37,756 bases of DNA from Planctomycetales bacterium (GTDB lineage Bacteria; Planctomycetota; Planctomycetia; Isosphaerales; Isosphaeraceae). Positions 28,840 through 37,074 of the stretch are shown in pieces; the stretch's first letter is position 1; every line of letters starts with the position of its first letter. Below the pieces are notes generated by a model, which ran no database searches, was not told where the DNA came from, and worked only from the letters and a program-made list of their open reading frames with translations. The position numbers were made by a program, and so were the translations under genes. The DNA lies in the NCBI GenBank assembly GCA_027452145.1, contig DAIDHB010000299.1, forward strand, positions 1 through 37,756, given 5' to 3'.

Positions 28840-30570
28840 TCATCGAATCCAGACATAAAACGGACCGACTCTGATATCCGCGCGATAACCCAGCCGGCGC
28901 AGATCCAGCGAGGTCCCCTCGATGCGCTGATCGGGACTCGTGGCGACGACCACGCGGACCGGCCCATGAGGCCCCAGAGCGTGGCCGAGCCAGCCCGACC
29001 GCGGCTCGGCCATCCCGATCCGCTCGAACACCGGGTAGAGCCAGTCGTCGTGGACCAGCTCGAGGCGGCCTTCGAGCCGGTTGACGCCGGGACGATTGGT
29101 GAAGTAGCAGGCCGGGCGATCCCGTTTGATGTGCCCGAAGATCTGCTCGATGTCGCCTCGCTCTCCGCGATCGTGGCGGCGATCCTCGGCCAGGCCGCTG
29201 AGGCAGGCGACCAGTAGCGTCAGCAACGCCAGGCCGACCGGAAGCATGGCCCAGGGCCGGGACGCCGAGGTCCATGACCGCGACAGGGCACGACCGGCCA
29301 GCGCGGCGGCGAAGGCGGTGGCCGGGATCGCGTAATTGAGCCACGCCCCGCTGCTTTGCCTCGCCAGGAAAACGACGACGGCGAGTTCCGCCGCGAGATA
29401 CCACCCGAGGGGCACGCCCGTCTCGGATCCCGGATCCCGGCGATCGACGGAGAGGGTCACGCCCGGCAGGGCCGCCAGTATGCAGATCAATAGATAAATC
29501 ACGATAAAAGCACCGCGGCGGGCGATTTGCGGCGAGTCGAGCGGGGTCAGGGCGTGGATGACCAGGGCCGCCAGGACCATTCCTACGGCGAGAGTCCCGG
29601 CGGTCGCGACGATCATCCGCGGCACGCCTCCTCGTGCCGCCGCGGCGGCGGCCGGTGCGGCGCACAGCAGCGTCACCATACCCGCCGACCGGTTCAGGAT
29701 GCCGAGCGAGACGACGATCACGCTGTCCCAGCTTCCGGGGTGCACGCGGGCAACGCTCGATGCGGCCACGAACGCCGCCTGCAAGACCCGTCCGCTCGTC
29801 TCATACCACTCGATGCCGTAGATCAGCACGGTCACCGCGACGCCGGGGATGACGGCGAGGGCGAGGAAGCCCAGCGCCGCCCGGCCGCGCAGCCAGGCGA
29901 GCGCCGCCCAGACGGCGGTCACCGCCCACGCGGCGACGAGGTGCTGCTTCACGCAGGCCGACAGGCCGAAGAGCACTGAGGCGAGCACCATGCACCAGCC
30001 TCGTTGCGGCGTCGCCGTCCTGCCGATCAGGCACCCGGCGGCCAGCGCGACTGCCCAGGTCTGGCAGGCCACCCCGAGCATGTCCGGCCGCACCGCGTAC
30101 GGGATGCCGGTTAGCACGGGCGCCGATACGACCAGGCCCGCGGCCCACCAGCCGGCCCGGCGACGCGAACCGCCCAGCCGCGCCAGGCGCGCCGCCGCGA
30201 TCGCCGTTGCGATCAAGCCGGCGAAGGACAGCGACCGCCCGGCGACTCGGGCCGCTTCGACCGGATCCAGCCCGATCCGAACCATGGGCCAGGCCAGCAG
30301 CGCGGCGGCGCGATAGTAGAACGGGGCATGGATCAGGACCAGTGGATTCGTGCGTCCGAAGGGCCCATACAGGCCCCCAGGGCCGTACACGAGCTGCCGG
30401 GCCACCGACAGCATCAGGGGCGATTCCATTGCCTCGTTATCGGCCTTCCCGAACGCGCGAGCCGACCAGTAGCCCAGGGTGACGGCCGCCGATAACGCCA
30501 GCACAGCGGAGAATCCGACCGAAGTCCATCGCGCGACAGGCCCGTCAACAACCTCGACGGTCTCGTTCAT
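28840..30570 (-). CDS. Polytopic membrane protein, GT-C glycosyltransferase-like (downstream paralogue)
   Basis: A 576-residue membrane protein with about 11-12 helices and a C-terminal soluble domain of about 110 residues. The first loop after helix 1 carries acidic residues (KADNEAMESPLM), where GT-C enzymes place a catalytic Asp/Glu, and then LYGPFGRTNPLVLIHAP. The C-terminal domain has CYFTNRPGVNRLEGRLELVHDDWLYP (start and end of the segment) and ends RVGPFYVWIR. No exact family is assigned; a lipid-linked sugar transferase is the best guess. It starts 36 bases after its paralogue, with only a weak GGGA upstream, so the pair is co-transcribed. Confidence 0.8.
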   Translation of the reverse strand: MNETVEVVDGPVARWTSVGFSAVLALSAAVTLGYWSARAFGKADNEAMESPLMLSVARQLVYGPGGLYGPFGRTNPLVLIHAPFYYRAAALLAWPMVRIGLDPVEAARVAGRSLSFAGLIATAIAAARLARLGGSRRRAGWWAAGLVVSAPVLTGIPYAVRPDMLGVACQTWAVALAAGCLIGRTATPQRGWCMVLASVLFGLSACVKQHLVAAWAVTAVWAALAWLRGRAALGFLALAVIPGVAVTVLIYGIEWYETSGRVLQAAFVAASSVARVHPGSWDSVIVVSLGILNRSAGMVTLLCAAPAAAAAARGGVPRMIVATAGTLAVGMVLAALVIHALTPLDSPQIARRGAFIVIYLLICILAALPGVTLSVDRRDPGSETGVPLGWYLAAELAVVVFLARQSSGAWLNYAIPATAFAAALAGRALSRSWTSASRPWAMLPVGLALLTLLVACLSGLAEDRRHDRGERGDIEQIFGHIKRDRPACYFTNRPGVNRLEGRLELVHDDWLYPVFERIGMAEPRSGWLGHALGPHGPVRVVVATSPDQRIEGTSLDLRRLGYRADIRVGPFYVWIR

Positions 30571-30606
30571 GGATGATCCCGCGGTGATGTGTATCGCTCG
30601 GTCCTG

Positions 30607-32325
30607 TCAGGGAAAACGCCGGCCAGGAATCCGGCTCCAGGCTCGAAAGCCGCCGTACCGACCCGCCGGCTCGAAGCCGAGAACGTCGAGGGGCACCGGG
30701 ACGCCGTCCACGTCGCGGCGGTCGGACTCGAGCACGACGACCGCCACGGCCGAGGGTGATTCGAGGAAGATCCTCAACCATCGCGACCGCGGCTCGGCCT
30801 GCCTCGACTTCTCGAACGCGGCGTACAGCCAATCATCGTAGACGATGTCGAGCCGCCCGATCATCCGGTTCAGGCCCGGCCGATCGGCGAAGAAGCAGTT
30901 CGACCGGGGCACGCCGGTCGTGACGAACAGGGTGTTCAGGGCATCTCGCTCGATCCGACGCCGGTTCACCTCGACCTTGGCGTCCATCAGCGCCGAGGCC
31001 AGGACGGCCAGCGAAGCGAGCGCCGGAAACGCCCTGCTCACGATCGAGGACGAAGCCGGCACCCGAGCCATCGTCCGGGCGGTCAGGACGGCGGCGGCCA
31101 CCATCGCCGAGAGCCCGTAATTGATCCAGGCCCCGCTCGACGCCCGGCAGAGCCCGATCAGCATGACCAGTTCGACGGCGATGAGGACCAGGAGCAGGCG
31201 ATCGATCTTCCCGGGCGGATCCGGCTGCCGGGCCGGGGCGATCCAACCGATCGCGGCGAGGCCGAGGGCAGCCAGGCTGGCGATCGAAAGCGATGCCGCG
31301 ACCCATGGGCCCGTACACCACAACTGGAGCCATGCCAGGATTGCGATCGCCGCGACCAGCGCCGCCCCCGGCCCGAGGACCCGCGTCCGAGCCGTTCCAC
31401 CCGCTCGGACACCACCCGCGAGCGCCGAGGCGGCGAGCCCCGCCCCCTTGCCGCTCATCGCGGCAATCACCGTCGCGACGTGGATCCAGCCGCCCGGGTG
31501 GACCGCGCCGACGTGCGCGGCGGCGACGAAGGCCGATCCCCAGACCCGGCCGTCCGTCGCCAACCACTCCCCGCCGTAGACGAGAAACGCCGTCAGGGCT
31601 CCCGGAATGACGGCCTGTGCGAGGCGGCCGAGGCTCATCCTCCTCCGCAGCGAGTCCACGGCAACCCAGGCCGCGACGATGGCCCAGGCGATGGCGAGGT
31701 GCTGTTTGACGCACGCCGCCAGGCCGAACAGGACTGACGCGACGACCAGGCTTCGGCCCGGCCTGCGCCCCGCGTCCGTGGCCAGCGCCTCCTCGGCGGC
31801 CAGCACGACGGCCCAGGTCTGGAGCGCCATGCCGAGCAAGTCGGGCCGGACGGCCACGGGGAATCCGGCAAGAATCGGCGATGACACGATCAGCCCGGCC
31901 GCCCACCAGCCGGACGCTCGACTCAGGCCGCCCAGCCGGGCCAGGCGGGCGGCCGCCCAGGCGGTGACAACGAGACCCGCGAACGAGAGTAGCCGCCCGG
32001 CGATCCGGGCGGCCTCCACGGGATGTAGACCACCATTTGCCAGGGGCCAGCCCAGCAGAGCGGCGATCCGGTAGTACAGTGGCGCGTGAATGAGCACGAG
32101 GGGATTCGCCCGGCCGAATGGTCCATAGAGGTCCCAGGGACCGACGACGAGCTGTCGTGCCACGGACAGCATCAGGGGCGATTCCGAGGGATCCACGTCC
32201 GCGGCGCCGAGGGCGAGCGCCCCGCGCGTGCCGAGGAACACGCCGATCGACGCACCCAGGATCGCCGCGATCACCGCCGATCCGAGGCGGATGGACCGCC
32301 GGTCATCCCTCGTGCTGTCGACCAT
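30607..32325 (-). CDS. Polytopic membrane protein, GT-C glycosyltransferase-like (upstream paralogue)
   Basis: A 572-residue tandem paralogue of the next gene. The N-terminal third is highly similar (ESPLMLSVARQLV, LYGPFGRANPLVLIHAP, then RPDLLGMALQTWAVVLAA). The middle helices differ. The C-terminal soluble domain is again similar (NCFFADRPGLNRMIGRLDIV, DDWLYAAFEK). The loop acidic residues are here ADVDPSESPLM. The ATG at 32325 is chosen because GGAG lies 6 bases upstream; an ATG at 32349 is possible. It begins 72 bases after the PepSY gene, so it may belong to the same transcript. Confidence 0.8.
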   Translation of the reverse strand: MVDSTRDDRRSIRLGSAVIAAILGASIGVFLGTRGALALGAADVDPSESPLMLSVARQLVVGPWDLYGPFGRANPLVLIHAPLYYRIAALLGWPLANGGLHPVEAARIAGRLLSFAGLVVTAWAAARLARLGGLSRASGWWAAGLIVSSPILAGFPVAVRPDLLGMALQTWAVVLAAEEALATDAGRRPGRSLVVASVLFGLAACVKQHLAIAWAIVAAWVAVDSLRRRMSLGRLAQAVIPGALTAFLVYGGEWLATDGRVWGSAFVAAAHVGAVHPGGWIHVATVIAAMSGKGAGLAASALAGGVRAGGTARTRVLGPGAALVAAIAILAWLQLWCTGPWVAASLSIASLAALGLAAIGWIAPARQPDPPGKIDRLLLVLIAVELVMLIGLCRASSGAWINYGLSAMVAAAVLTARTMARVPASSSIVSRAFPALASLAVLASALMDAKVEVNRRRIERDALNTLFVTTGVPRSNCFFADRPGLNRMIGRLDIVYDDWLYAAFEKSRQAEPRSRWLRIFLESPSAVAVVVLESDRRDVDGVPVPLDVLGFEPAGRYGGFRAWSRIPGRRFP

Positions 32326-32397
32326 CCGGCGCTCCACCCTCCGACGCATGGAAGTCGAAGCCAGCCCCGAAGGCACAACGAATCGGTCGCCGCTCCC

Positions 32398-33162
32398 TCA
32401 CGGTACCCAGAACCAGCCGAGTGCCAGGAGCGCTGCGGCTCCGACCAGGGCCACCACGAGTCCCGGCCGCCGCCGCAGCCTCAGGAAGAAGATCAGGATC
32501 AGCCCGGTCAGCGAGATGATCGTCAGCACGACCGCCGAGACGTCGATCACCACCGACCAGACCGGCCCCGTGTCGCGGCCCTTGTGCAGGTCGTTGATCA
32601 CGGCGACGAAGCCGTGCGAGGTCTCGATCAGATTGTAATGCCCCGAGGCGCGGTCGATGAAGGCATCGGCCGCGTAGCCCGGACCCTTGAAGCTGACGCT
32701 GCACTCCGTCTCGTCGACGCGGAAATCGGCCAGCGCGCCACGGATCCCGTGCGTCTTTCTCAGATGCTCGACGATCTCCAGCTTCGCGACCTCGCGCGCC
32801 AGGTCGGGCTCGGCTGTGGGTTCCGACGCGTCAACGCCGGCTGCCCCGGCCGCGGGCTGCGCGGGCGGGGTGGCGTGCAGCCAGCGCAGCTCGATCTGCC
32901 CCTCGGATTGACCGCGCCTCTCCACGTCGCCGAACCAGTCGGGATGGTTGAGCGTGATCCCGGTCACGCTGAAGAACAGCACGGTCGCCAGCCCGAGCAT
33001 CGACACATAGATGTGCAGCCAGAGCGACAGCTTGACCAGCCGGTTCTTGAACTTGCGCGGTAGCCAGCCCGATCGGGCCCCGGCCGGGCGATTCTCCGGC
33101 GCGGCGCTACCTCGCCGCGGCTTTTCGGCGATACTCGATCGAGGCGGATCGGATCTCGACAT
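32398..33162 (-). CDS. PepSY-associated transmembrane protein
   Basis: A 254-residue membrane protein of the PepSY-associated TM (iron-uptake/flavin-reductase-like) type. A basic, Pro-rich N-terminus leads to helix 1 (LSLWLHIYVSMLGLATVLFFSVTGITLNHPD, start and end given); His in LWLHIY and the NHPDW stretch are family hallmarks. A PepSY-like extracytoplasmic part follows (EHLRKTHGIRGALADFRVD, DRASGHYNLIE). Two C-terminal helices come next (about 200-225 and 235-252). Such proteins move electrons across the membrane or partner with flavoproteins. The ATG at 33162 has AAGGGA just upstream; no later in-frame ATG precedes helix 1, so the gene overlaps the end of the ApbE gene by 56 bases. Confidence 0.85.
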   Translation of the reverse strand: MSRSDPPRSSIAEKPRRGSAAPENRPAGARSGWLPRKFKNRLVKLSLWLHIYVSMLGLATVLFFSVTGITLNHPDWFGDVERRGQSEGQIELRWLHATPPAQPAAGAAGVDASEPTAEPDLAREVAKLEIVEHLRKTHGIRGALADFRVDETECSVSFKGPGYAADAFIDRASGHYNLIETSHGFVAVINDLHKGRDTGPVWSVVIDVSAVVLTIISLTGLILIFFLRLRRRPGLVVALVGAAALLALGWFWVP

Positions 33163-34693
33163 TTCCCTTGAGTTCCTCGGTGAACGGCCGGTCGCCGATC
33201 GTGACCTTCTTGCGGATGACCTGGTATGTGCCGTGCTCGCGCGCGGCCTCGATCGAGATGGTGTACTCGCCGGCCGGCAAGGGCTTCTTGCTATCGTCCT
33301 TGCCGTCCCAGATCACCCGGTATTTCCCCGGTTGGCGGGTCGGGCGGGCGATGGTGAGTACCAGCTCCCGGTCGTCGTGACGCTTCCGCTCCTCGTCGGC
33401 CGCGTACCAGCGCTTCAGGTCCGGTATCCACTGGAACGGACCGGCACCGCCCGAGGAGACCCAGAGCGACAGGGTTCGTACCGATCGGCCCTCCTTATCC
33501 TCAACCCATACGACGACATAGGGCCGCCGGTAGCGACCTCCCTCGGCCTGTGGCCGGTTGATCTCGAGGTTCACGACGACCTCGAAGTCCTTCCACGGCG
33601 ACGGGCCGTTCGCCGCGCCGCCCGGCCCGGCCGGGTCGGAGCGGCCCGCCTGCTGCACTCGGGGCACGGCCGTCGCGAACGCCGCCGGCCCGGCCGCCTC
33701 GTATCGCGACCAGCCGTCGCTACGGATCATCCGGCCGTCGCGCTCGACGATCAGGAACTCAAGGCCGCCGATGGAGCGCGCCAGTTGCCGGCACTCCGCG
33801 GGGTCGAGGACGTTGCACGCCTTGGCGAAGGCGTCGGCGTCGACCGAACTTGCCGCGACCACTGTGGCCGAGGCCACGCGCTCGACCGGCCGGCCGGTCC
33901 GCGGGTCGATCACGTGCGAGTACCATCGGCCGCCAATCCGGAACCCGCGCTGCGAGCGTCCGCTGGTGGCGATCGAACGATCCCTGACCCGGAGGAACGC
34001 GAGCGGATCCGACGACTCGGAGTCGGCCCAGGGCGCGGCGACACCGATCACGCCCTCGATGTCCCCACGCACGCGGAGGTCTCCGCCGACGTTGAGCATC
34101 ACGCCCGAGACACCCGTAACCTCGCCGATGGCCGCGTCGCAAGCCCGCTCGACGATGTATCCCTTCGCGATCCCGTTGAGGCTGACGGGACAGTCCGAGG
34201 TGCGTCGAGCCGTTCGGCCGCCCGGGTCGAATCGCCAGGCCGGGCGCTCCAGTACGGCCCGGGCGTGTCTCAGCTCGTCCTCGCCGGGCAGGCGCTGCCG
34301 CCGGGCGCAATCGGCCCAGAGCCGCGAGAAGACCTCGACCCGCGGGTCGAAAGCCCCGCGCGACAGGGTGTGCCATGCGTCGGAGGCTCGCAGCACCTCG
34401 GACAACTCGGGCGAAATGTCGGCACCGCCCGTCGCGCCGGACTGCCATCGGCTGAACGCGCTGGTCGGGTCGTAACCGCTGAAGATCGACGCGTCGCGGT
34501 CGATCCGGCCGAGCACGGTCTTCTCGGCCCGGCGCGCCGCGGCCTCGTCTACCGCCCGGACCCGCAGCTCGAGCGACGTACCCATCACGTTTTCGTGGTA
34601 GAACGCATAATCCCCCGCGCGGGCGGGGCGGGGAATCGACGCGCAGAGGACCGCACCGGCGAGATAGACCGCGATCCGCAGGAATCGGCACAT
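33107..34693 (-). CDS. ApbE-DUF2271 fusion (FAD:protein FMN transferase with DUF2271 domain)
   Basis: The N-terminal part is ApbE, which attaches FMN covalently to extracytoplasmic proteins. After a signal peptide cut near PARA (residue 26) come HENVMGTSLELRV, DPTSAFSRW, CPVSLNGIAKGYIVERA, MLNVGGDLRVRG and HVIDPRTGRPVE, the flavin-binding and Mg-binding motifs. From about residue 350, a second domain (FEVVVNLEINRPQAE, RRPYVVVWVEDKEGRSVRTL, PAGEYTISIEAAREHG) is DUF2271, a periplasmic beta-rich family found near ApbE and PepSY genes. The 528-residue protein starts at ATG 34693, the only one right before a signal peptide; GGAGAG lies about 12 bases upstream. It is followed by the overlapping PepSY gene. 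Confidence 0.9.
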   Translation of the reverse strand: MCRFLRIAVYLAGAVLCASIPRPARAGDYAFYHENVMGTSLELRVRAVDEAAARRAEKTVLGRIDRDASIFSGYDPTSAFSRWQSGATGGADISPELSEVLRASDAWHTLSRGAFDPRVEVFSRLWADCARRQRLPGEDELRHARAVLERPAWRFDPGGRTARRTSDCPVSLNGIAKGYIVERACDAAIGEVTGVSGVMLNVGGDLRVRGDIEGVIGVAAPWADSESSDPLAFLRVRDRSIATSGRSQRGFRIGGRWYSHVIDPRTGRPVERVASATVVAASSVDADAFAKACNVLDPAECRQLARSIGGLEFLIVERDGRMIRSDGWSRYEAAGPAAFATAVPRVQQAGRSDPAGPGGAANGPSPWKDFEVVVNLEINRPQAEGGRYRRPYVVVWVEDKEGRSVRTLSLWVSSGGAGPFQWIPDLKRWYAADEERKRHDDRELVLTIARPTRQPGKYRVIWDGKDDSKKPLPAGEYTISIEAAREHGTYQVIRKKVTIGDRPFTEELKGNVEIRSASIEYRRKAAAR

Positions 34694-34835
34694 GGTGGGC
34701 GCGTTCTCTCCAGGTCGGGGCAGGATCGATCGGGTCGCGGACGTCGTCCGGTCGGGCGTGATGGTCCCCTGGCAGCCGCCGGCTTCCGGCGAAAGCTCCA
34801 TAAGCCCCCGGAACGGCCGATTGCCGCGACGAATC

Positions 34836-34864
34836 ATTATGGCGCTGTCGCCCGCCGGGGAAAA
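34836..34864 (-). promoter_or_regulatory. Candidate promoter for the ApbE-DUF2271 gene
   Basis: Minus strand CATAAT (34841-34836) is a 5-of-6 -10 element. TTTTCC (34864-34859), a poor -35, lies 17 bases upstream. The leader would be about 135 bases. Confidence 0.3.
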
Positions 34865-34911
34865 GGGTCGGTCAGCATGGCCGCGAGCCGCCCATGCATC
34901 GCCCGGTGCCA

Positions 34912-34940
34912 TTGCCGCCGCGCATCGGGCCGATTATCCT
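34912..34940 (+). promoter_or_regulatory. Candidate promoter for the class IV aminotransferase
   Basis: TTGCCG (34912-34917), a 17-base spacer and TATCCT (34935-34940) form a sigma-70-like pair with 4 of 6 matches in each element. The leader to 35012 would be about 65 bases. Confidence 0.45.
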
Positions 34941-35011
34941 GGCTCCGGACAGGTAATAACCTTGGATCGGATCAAGTTCCGCGAACCTCGATGCGTCGAA
35001 AGGGAAGCTCG

Positions 35012-35878
35012 ATGGGAGTTCTGGCCTGCCTGAACGGGGAGATCATGCCGGTCGAGCAGGCGAAGGTCCCGGTCTGGGATCGCGGTTTCCTCTTCGGCGA
35101 TGCGGTCTACGAGGTCTGCCGGATCTACCGCGGCCGCTGCTGGCTCGAGGCCGAGCACTTCGCCCGGCTGCGTCGGAGCCTACACGAACTGGATTTCCCG
35201 CCGGTCGATGTCGATGGCGTGATCGAGCGGGTTCATCGCACGATCAGGGCCGGTCAAATCGCCGAGGGGACGGTCTACATCCAGATCACCCGGGGCGTCG
35301 CCCCGCGGACGCATGCTTTCCCCGACCCGCCGGTGCCGCCCACTGAGGTCATCATCGTTCGGCCCTACGACGACCGGCCGACCGCCCGGCTGCGCGAGGC
35401 CGGGGCCAAGGTGATCACCCATCCCGACCTGCGATGGAAACGCTGCGATATCAAGACCACGAACCTCCTGGCCAACTGCATGGCCACCGAGGCCGCCCAC
35501 CGGGCCGGCTGCCATGAGGCGATCCTGGTCGATAGCGCGGGGATCGTGACCGAGTCCACGCACACCTCGCTACTGTGGGTTCGTCAGGGCCGGCTCGAGG
35601 GGACGCCGGAGGGTCCCGAGATCCTGCCGGGGACGACGCGACAGCTTGTTTTGAGGCTCGTCCGGTCGCTCGACATCCCGTTCGCCGAGGCCCGGATTCC
35701 GCTCGGCGATCTACTCAGCGCGGATGAAGTCATCCTCGTCGGCACCACCACCGAGGTCGTCCCGATCGTCCAGGTCGACGACACACCCATTGCCGGCGGC
35801 AAACCTGGTCCGGTCGCCGCGCGGCTATGGGAGGCGTACCACCGCGAGGTCGAGCGGTTCATCGGGCAGGGGGGATAG
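35012..35878 (+). CDS. PLP-dependent class IV aminotransferase (D-amino-acid transaminase-like)
   Basis: A 288-residue fold-type IV PLP enzyme. Key features are DRGFLFGDAVYEV at 23-35, the PLP lysine Lys148 in DIKTTNLLANCMA, and VTESTHTSL with Glu181, equivalent to the active-site Glu of Bacillus D-amino-acid aminotransferase. The phosphate-binding end TTTEVVPI is kept. D-amino-acid transaminase fits best in spacing and motifs; branched-chain aminotransferase or 4-amino-4-deoxychorismate lyase are alternatives within the family. The ATG at 35012 is chosen for AGGGA about 7 bases upstream; an ATG at 34991 lacks one. If it is DAAT, it would supply D-glutamate or D-alanine. Confidence 0.92.
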   Translation: MGVLACLNGEIMPVEQAKVPVWDRGFLFGDAVYEVCRIYRGRCWLEAEHFARLRRSLHELDFPPVDVDGVIERVHRTIRAGQIAEGTVYIQITRGVAPRTHAFPDPPVPPTEVIIVRPYDDRPTARLREAGAKVITHPDLRWKRCDIKTTNLLANCMATEAAHRAGCHEAILVDSAGIVTESTHTSLLWVRQGRLEGTPEGPEILPGTTRQLVLRLVRSLDIPFAEARIPLGDLLSADEVILVGTTTEVVPIVQVDDTPIAGGKPGPVAARLWEAYHREVERFIGQGG

Positions 35879-35970
35879 TCGATCCCTCGGCCCTCGAGGA
35901 AGCGCCCGTTTGGAGGGAGTGTGTCGCCGGATTTCGGGTCCCACGAATAATTGCGAACGGCTGACGGCCA

Positions 35971-37074
35971 ATGATCGAGGATTCCGACGATCCGTTCCTG
36001 CGGCACTTCCAGCGCGATCCGCTGCCCGACGCCGGCATCCGCATCATCCTGCTCTCCGACGCGCCGCCGGAGGACGCCCGGGCGGTCGTCGAGCCGCTGG
36101 AACGGCACCTGGTCGACGCGGGCAGGACGGTGGAGACCCGGATCGTCTCGCCGGAGGGCCGCGGGCTCCATGGCGCGCTGGCGATCGGCCTGGCCGGCGC
36201 CCGCTTGCCCCTCGTGCTGGTGACGACTGCCGCCGAGCCGTGGACCCCGGAGCACCTCGCGCCCTTGCTCCAGGCGATCGACCATTGCGACCACGTCCTC
36301 GGCCGCCGGCCGCTTGGGACCGGCGCCGGGCTGGTGCGCTGGCTCAGGACGTTGCCGCGCCGCCTGATTTTCGCCATGCCGCTGCTCGACATCCACTCGC
36401 CCTGCCGGCTCCATCGGCTGGAAAAGCTCGCGGCGATCCCCCTCCAGTCGTCGACGTCGGTCGTGGACCTGGAGATCCTGGCCAAGGCGACGTTCTTCGG
36501 CCATCTGCTCGACGAGGTCGATGTCCCTCACCTCGACGGCCGCCTGTTCACCGAGGGCTGGGGCGCCGACATGCGGCGATTGCTGGCCGAGCCCCGGTTT
36601 GCGCCCGAGTCACGTCCAGCGGAAGAAACGGAGGGCCAGGGCGAAGGTGACGACCGCCCAGGCGCCGAGGATCGCCAGGGCGGGCGCGACCTGGACGACG
36701 GTGGCGCCGTCCAGGAGCACGGCACGCAGCGCGCCGACGAGCTGGGTCAGCGGCAGGGCCTGGATGAACCCCTGTGCGGCGTCGGGGAACCGTGCGGTCG
36801 AGAAGAACACGCCCGAGAAGAGCCATTGCGGCAGCATGACGAGGTTCATCAGCCCGCTGACGGCCTCGGTGGACTGCGCCCGGCAGGCGACGAGCAGGCC
36901 GATGCCGGCGAAGGCGAGGGCCCCGACCACGTCGACCAGGATCACCAGCCAGAGCCCGCCGCGCACCGGCATGTGGAAGGCCAGCGTGCCGAGCAGCAAG
37001 AGGACCGTCAGGTCGGGGATCAGGAAGGTCAGCCGGGCGGCCAGCAGCGACAGCAGGAAGTCCCGCCGGGGTAG
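35971..37074 (+). CDS. GT2-fold protein without visible DxD, with long C-terminal tail antisense to an ABC permease
   Basis: The first 213 residues look like a short family 2 glycosyltransferase domain: IRIILLSDAPPEDARAVVEPLERHL, then LPLVLVTTAAEPWTPEHLAPLLQAID (start and end), DHVLGRRPLG, and DIHSPCRLHRLEKLAAIPL with VVDLEILAKATFFG. Where an active GT2 has its DxD, this protein has TTAAEPW, so activity is doubtful. From residue about 213 the frame runs 155 more codons, all antisense to the permease gene, giving a Glu/Asp/Gly/Gln-rich tail (EGQGEGDDRPGAED) typical of shadow sequence. The stop at 37072-37074 is the first in frame. The functional protein may be only the first part. The ATG at 35971 has no strong Shine-Dalgarno. 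Confidence 0.6.
   Translation: MIEDSDDPFLRHFQRDPLPDAGIRIILLSDAPPEDARAVVEPLERHLVDAGRTVETRIVSPEGRGLHGALAIGLAGARLPLVLVTTAAEPWTPEHLAPLLQAIDHCDHVLGRRPLGTGAGLVRWLRTLPRRLIFAMPLLDIHSPCRLHRLEKLAAIPLQSSTSVVDLEILAKATFFGHLLDEVDVPHLDGRLFTEGWGADMRRLLAEPRFAPESRPAEETEGQGEGDDRPGAEDRQGGRDLDDGGAVQEHGTQRADELGQRQGLDEPLCGVGEPCGREEHAREEPLRQHDEVHQPADGLGGLRPAGDEQADAGEGEGPDHVDQDHQPEPAAHRHVEGQRAEQQEDRQVGDQEGQPGGQQRQQEVPPG

Larger units (their letters stand above)
34694..35011. other. Divergent promoter region between ApbE and the class IV aminotransferase
   Basis: No gene is seen. Two candidate promoters point away from each other, at 34864-34836 (minus) and 34912-34940 (plus). The remainder is ordinary GC-rich DNA. 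Confidence 0.55.

Noticed and set aside
27007..29217. Plus-strand open frame (736 codons) opposite nagB, the PIG-L gene and a GT-C gene
   Set aside because: It spans three supported minus-strand genes and shows no recognisable domain.
34428..34439. SGAT in the ApbE protein as a flavinylation site
   Set aside because: The acidic residue expected just before the site is absent, and the segment lies inside the ApbE domain itself, so the match looks like chance.
33011..35011. N-terminal extension of the class IV aminotransferase frame
   Set aside because: It is antisense to ApbE-DUF2271 and low in credible motifs. The Shine-Dalgarno and family length support the start at 35012.
35885..35899. 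Hairpin CCTCG-GCCCT-CGAGG after the aminotransferase as a terminator
   Set aside because: The stem is only 5 base pairs and no T run follows.
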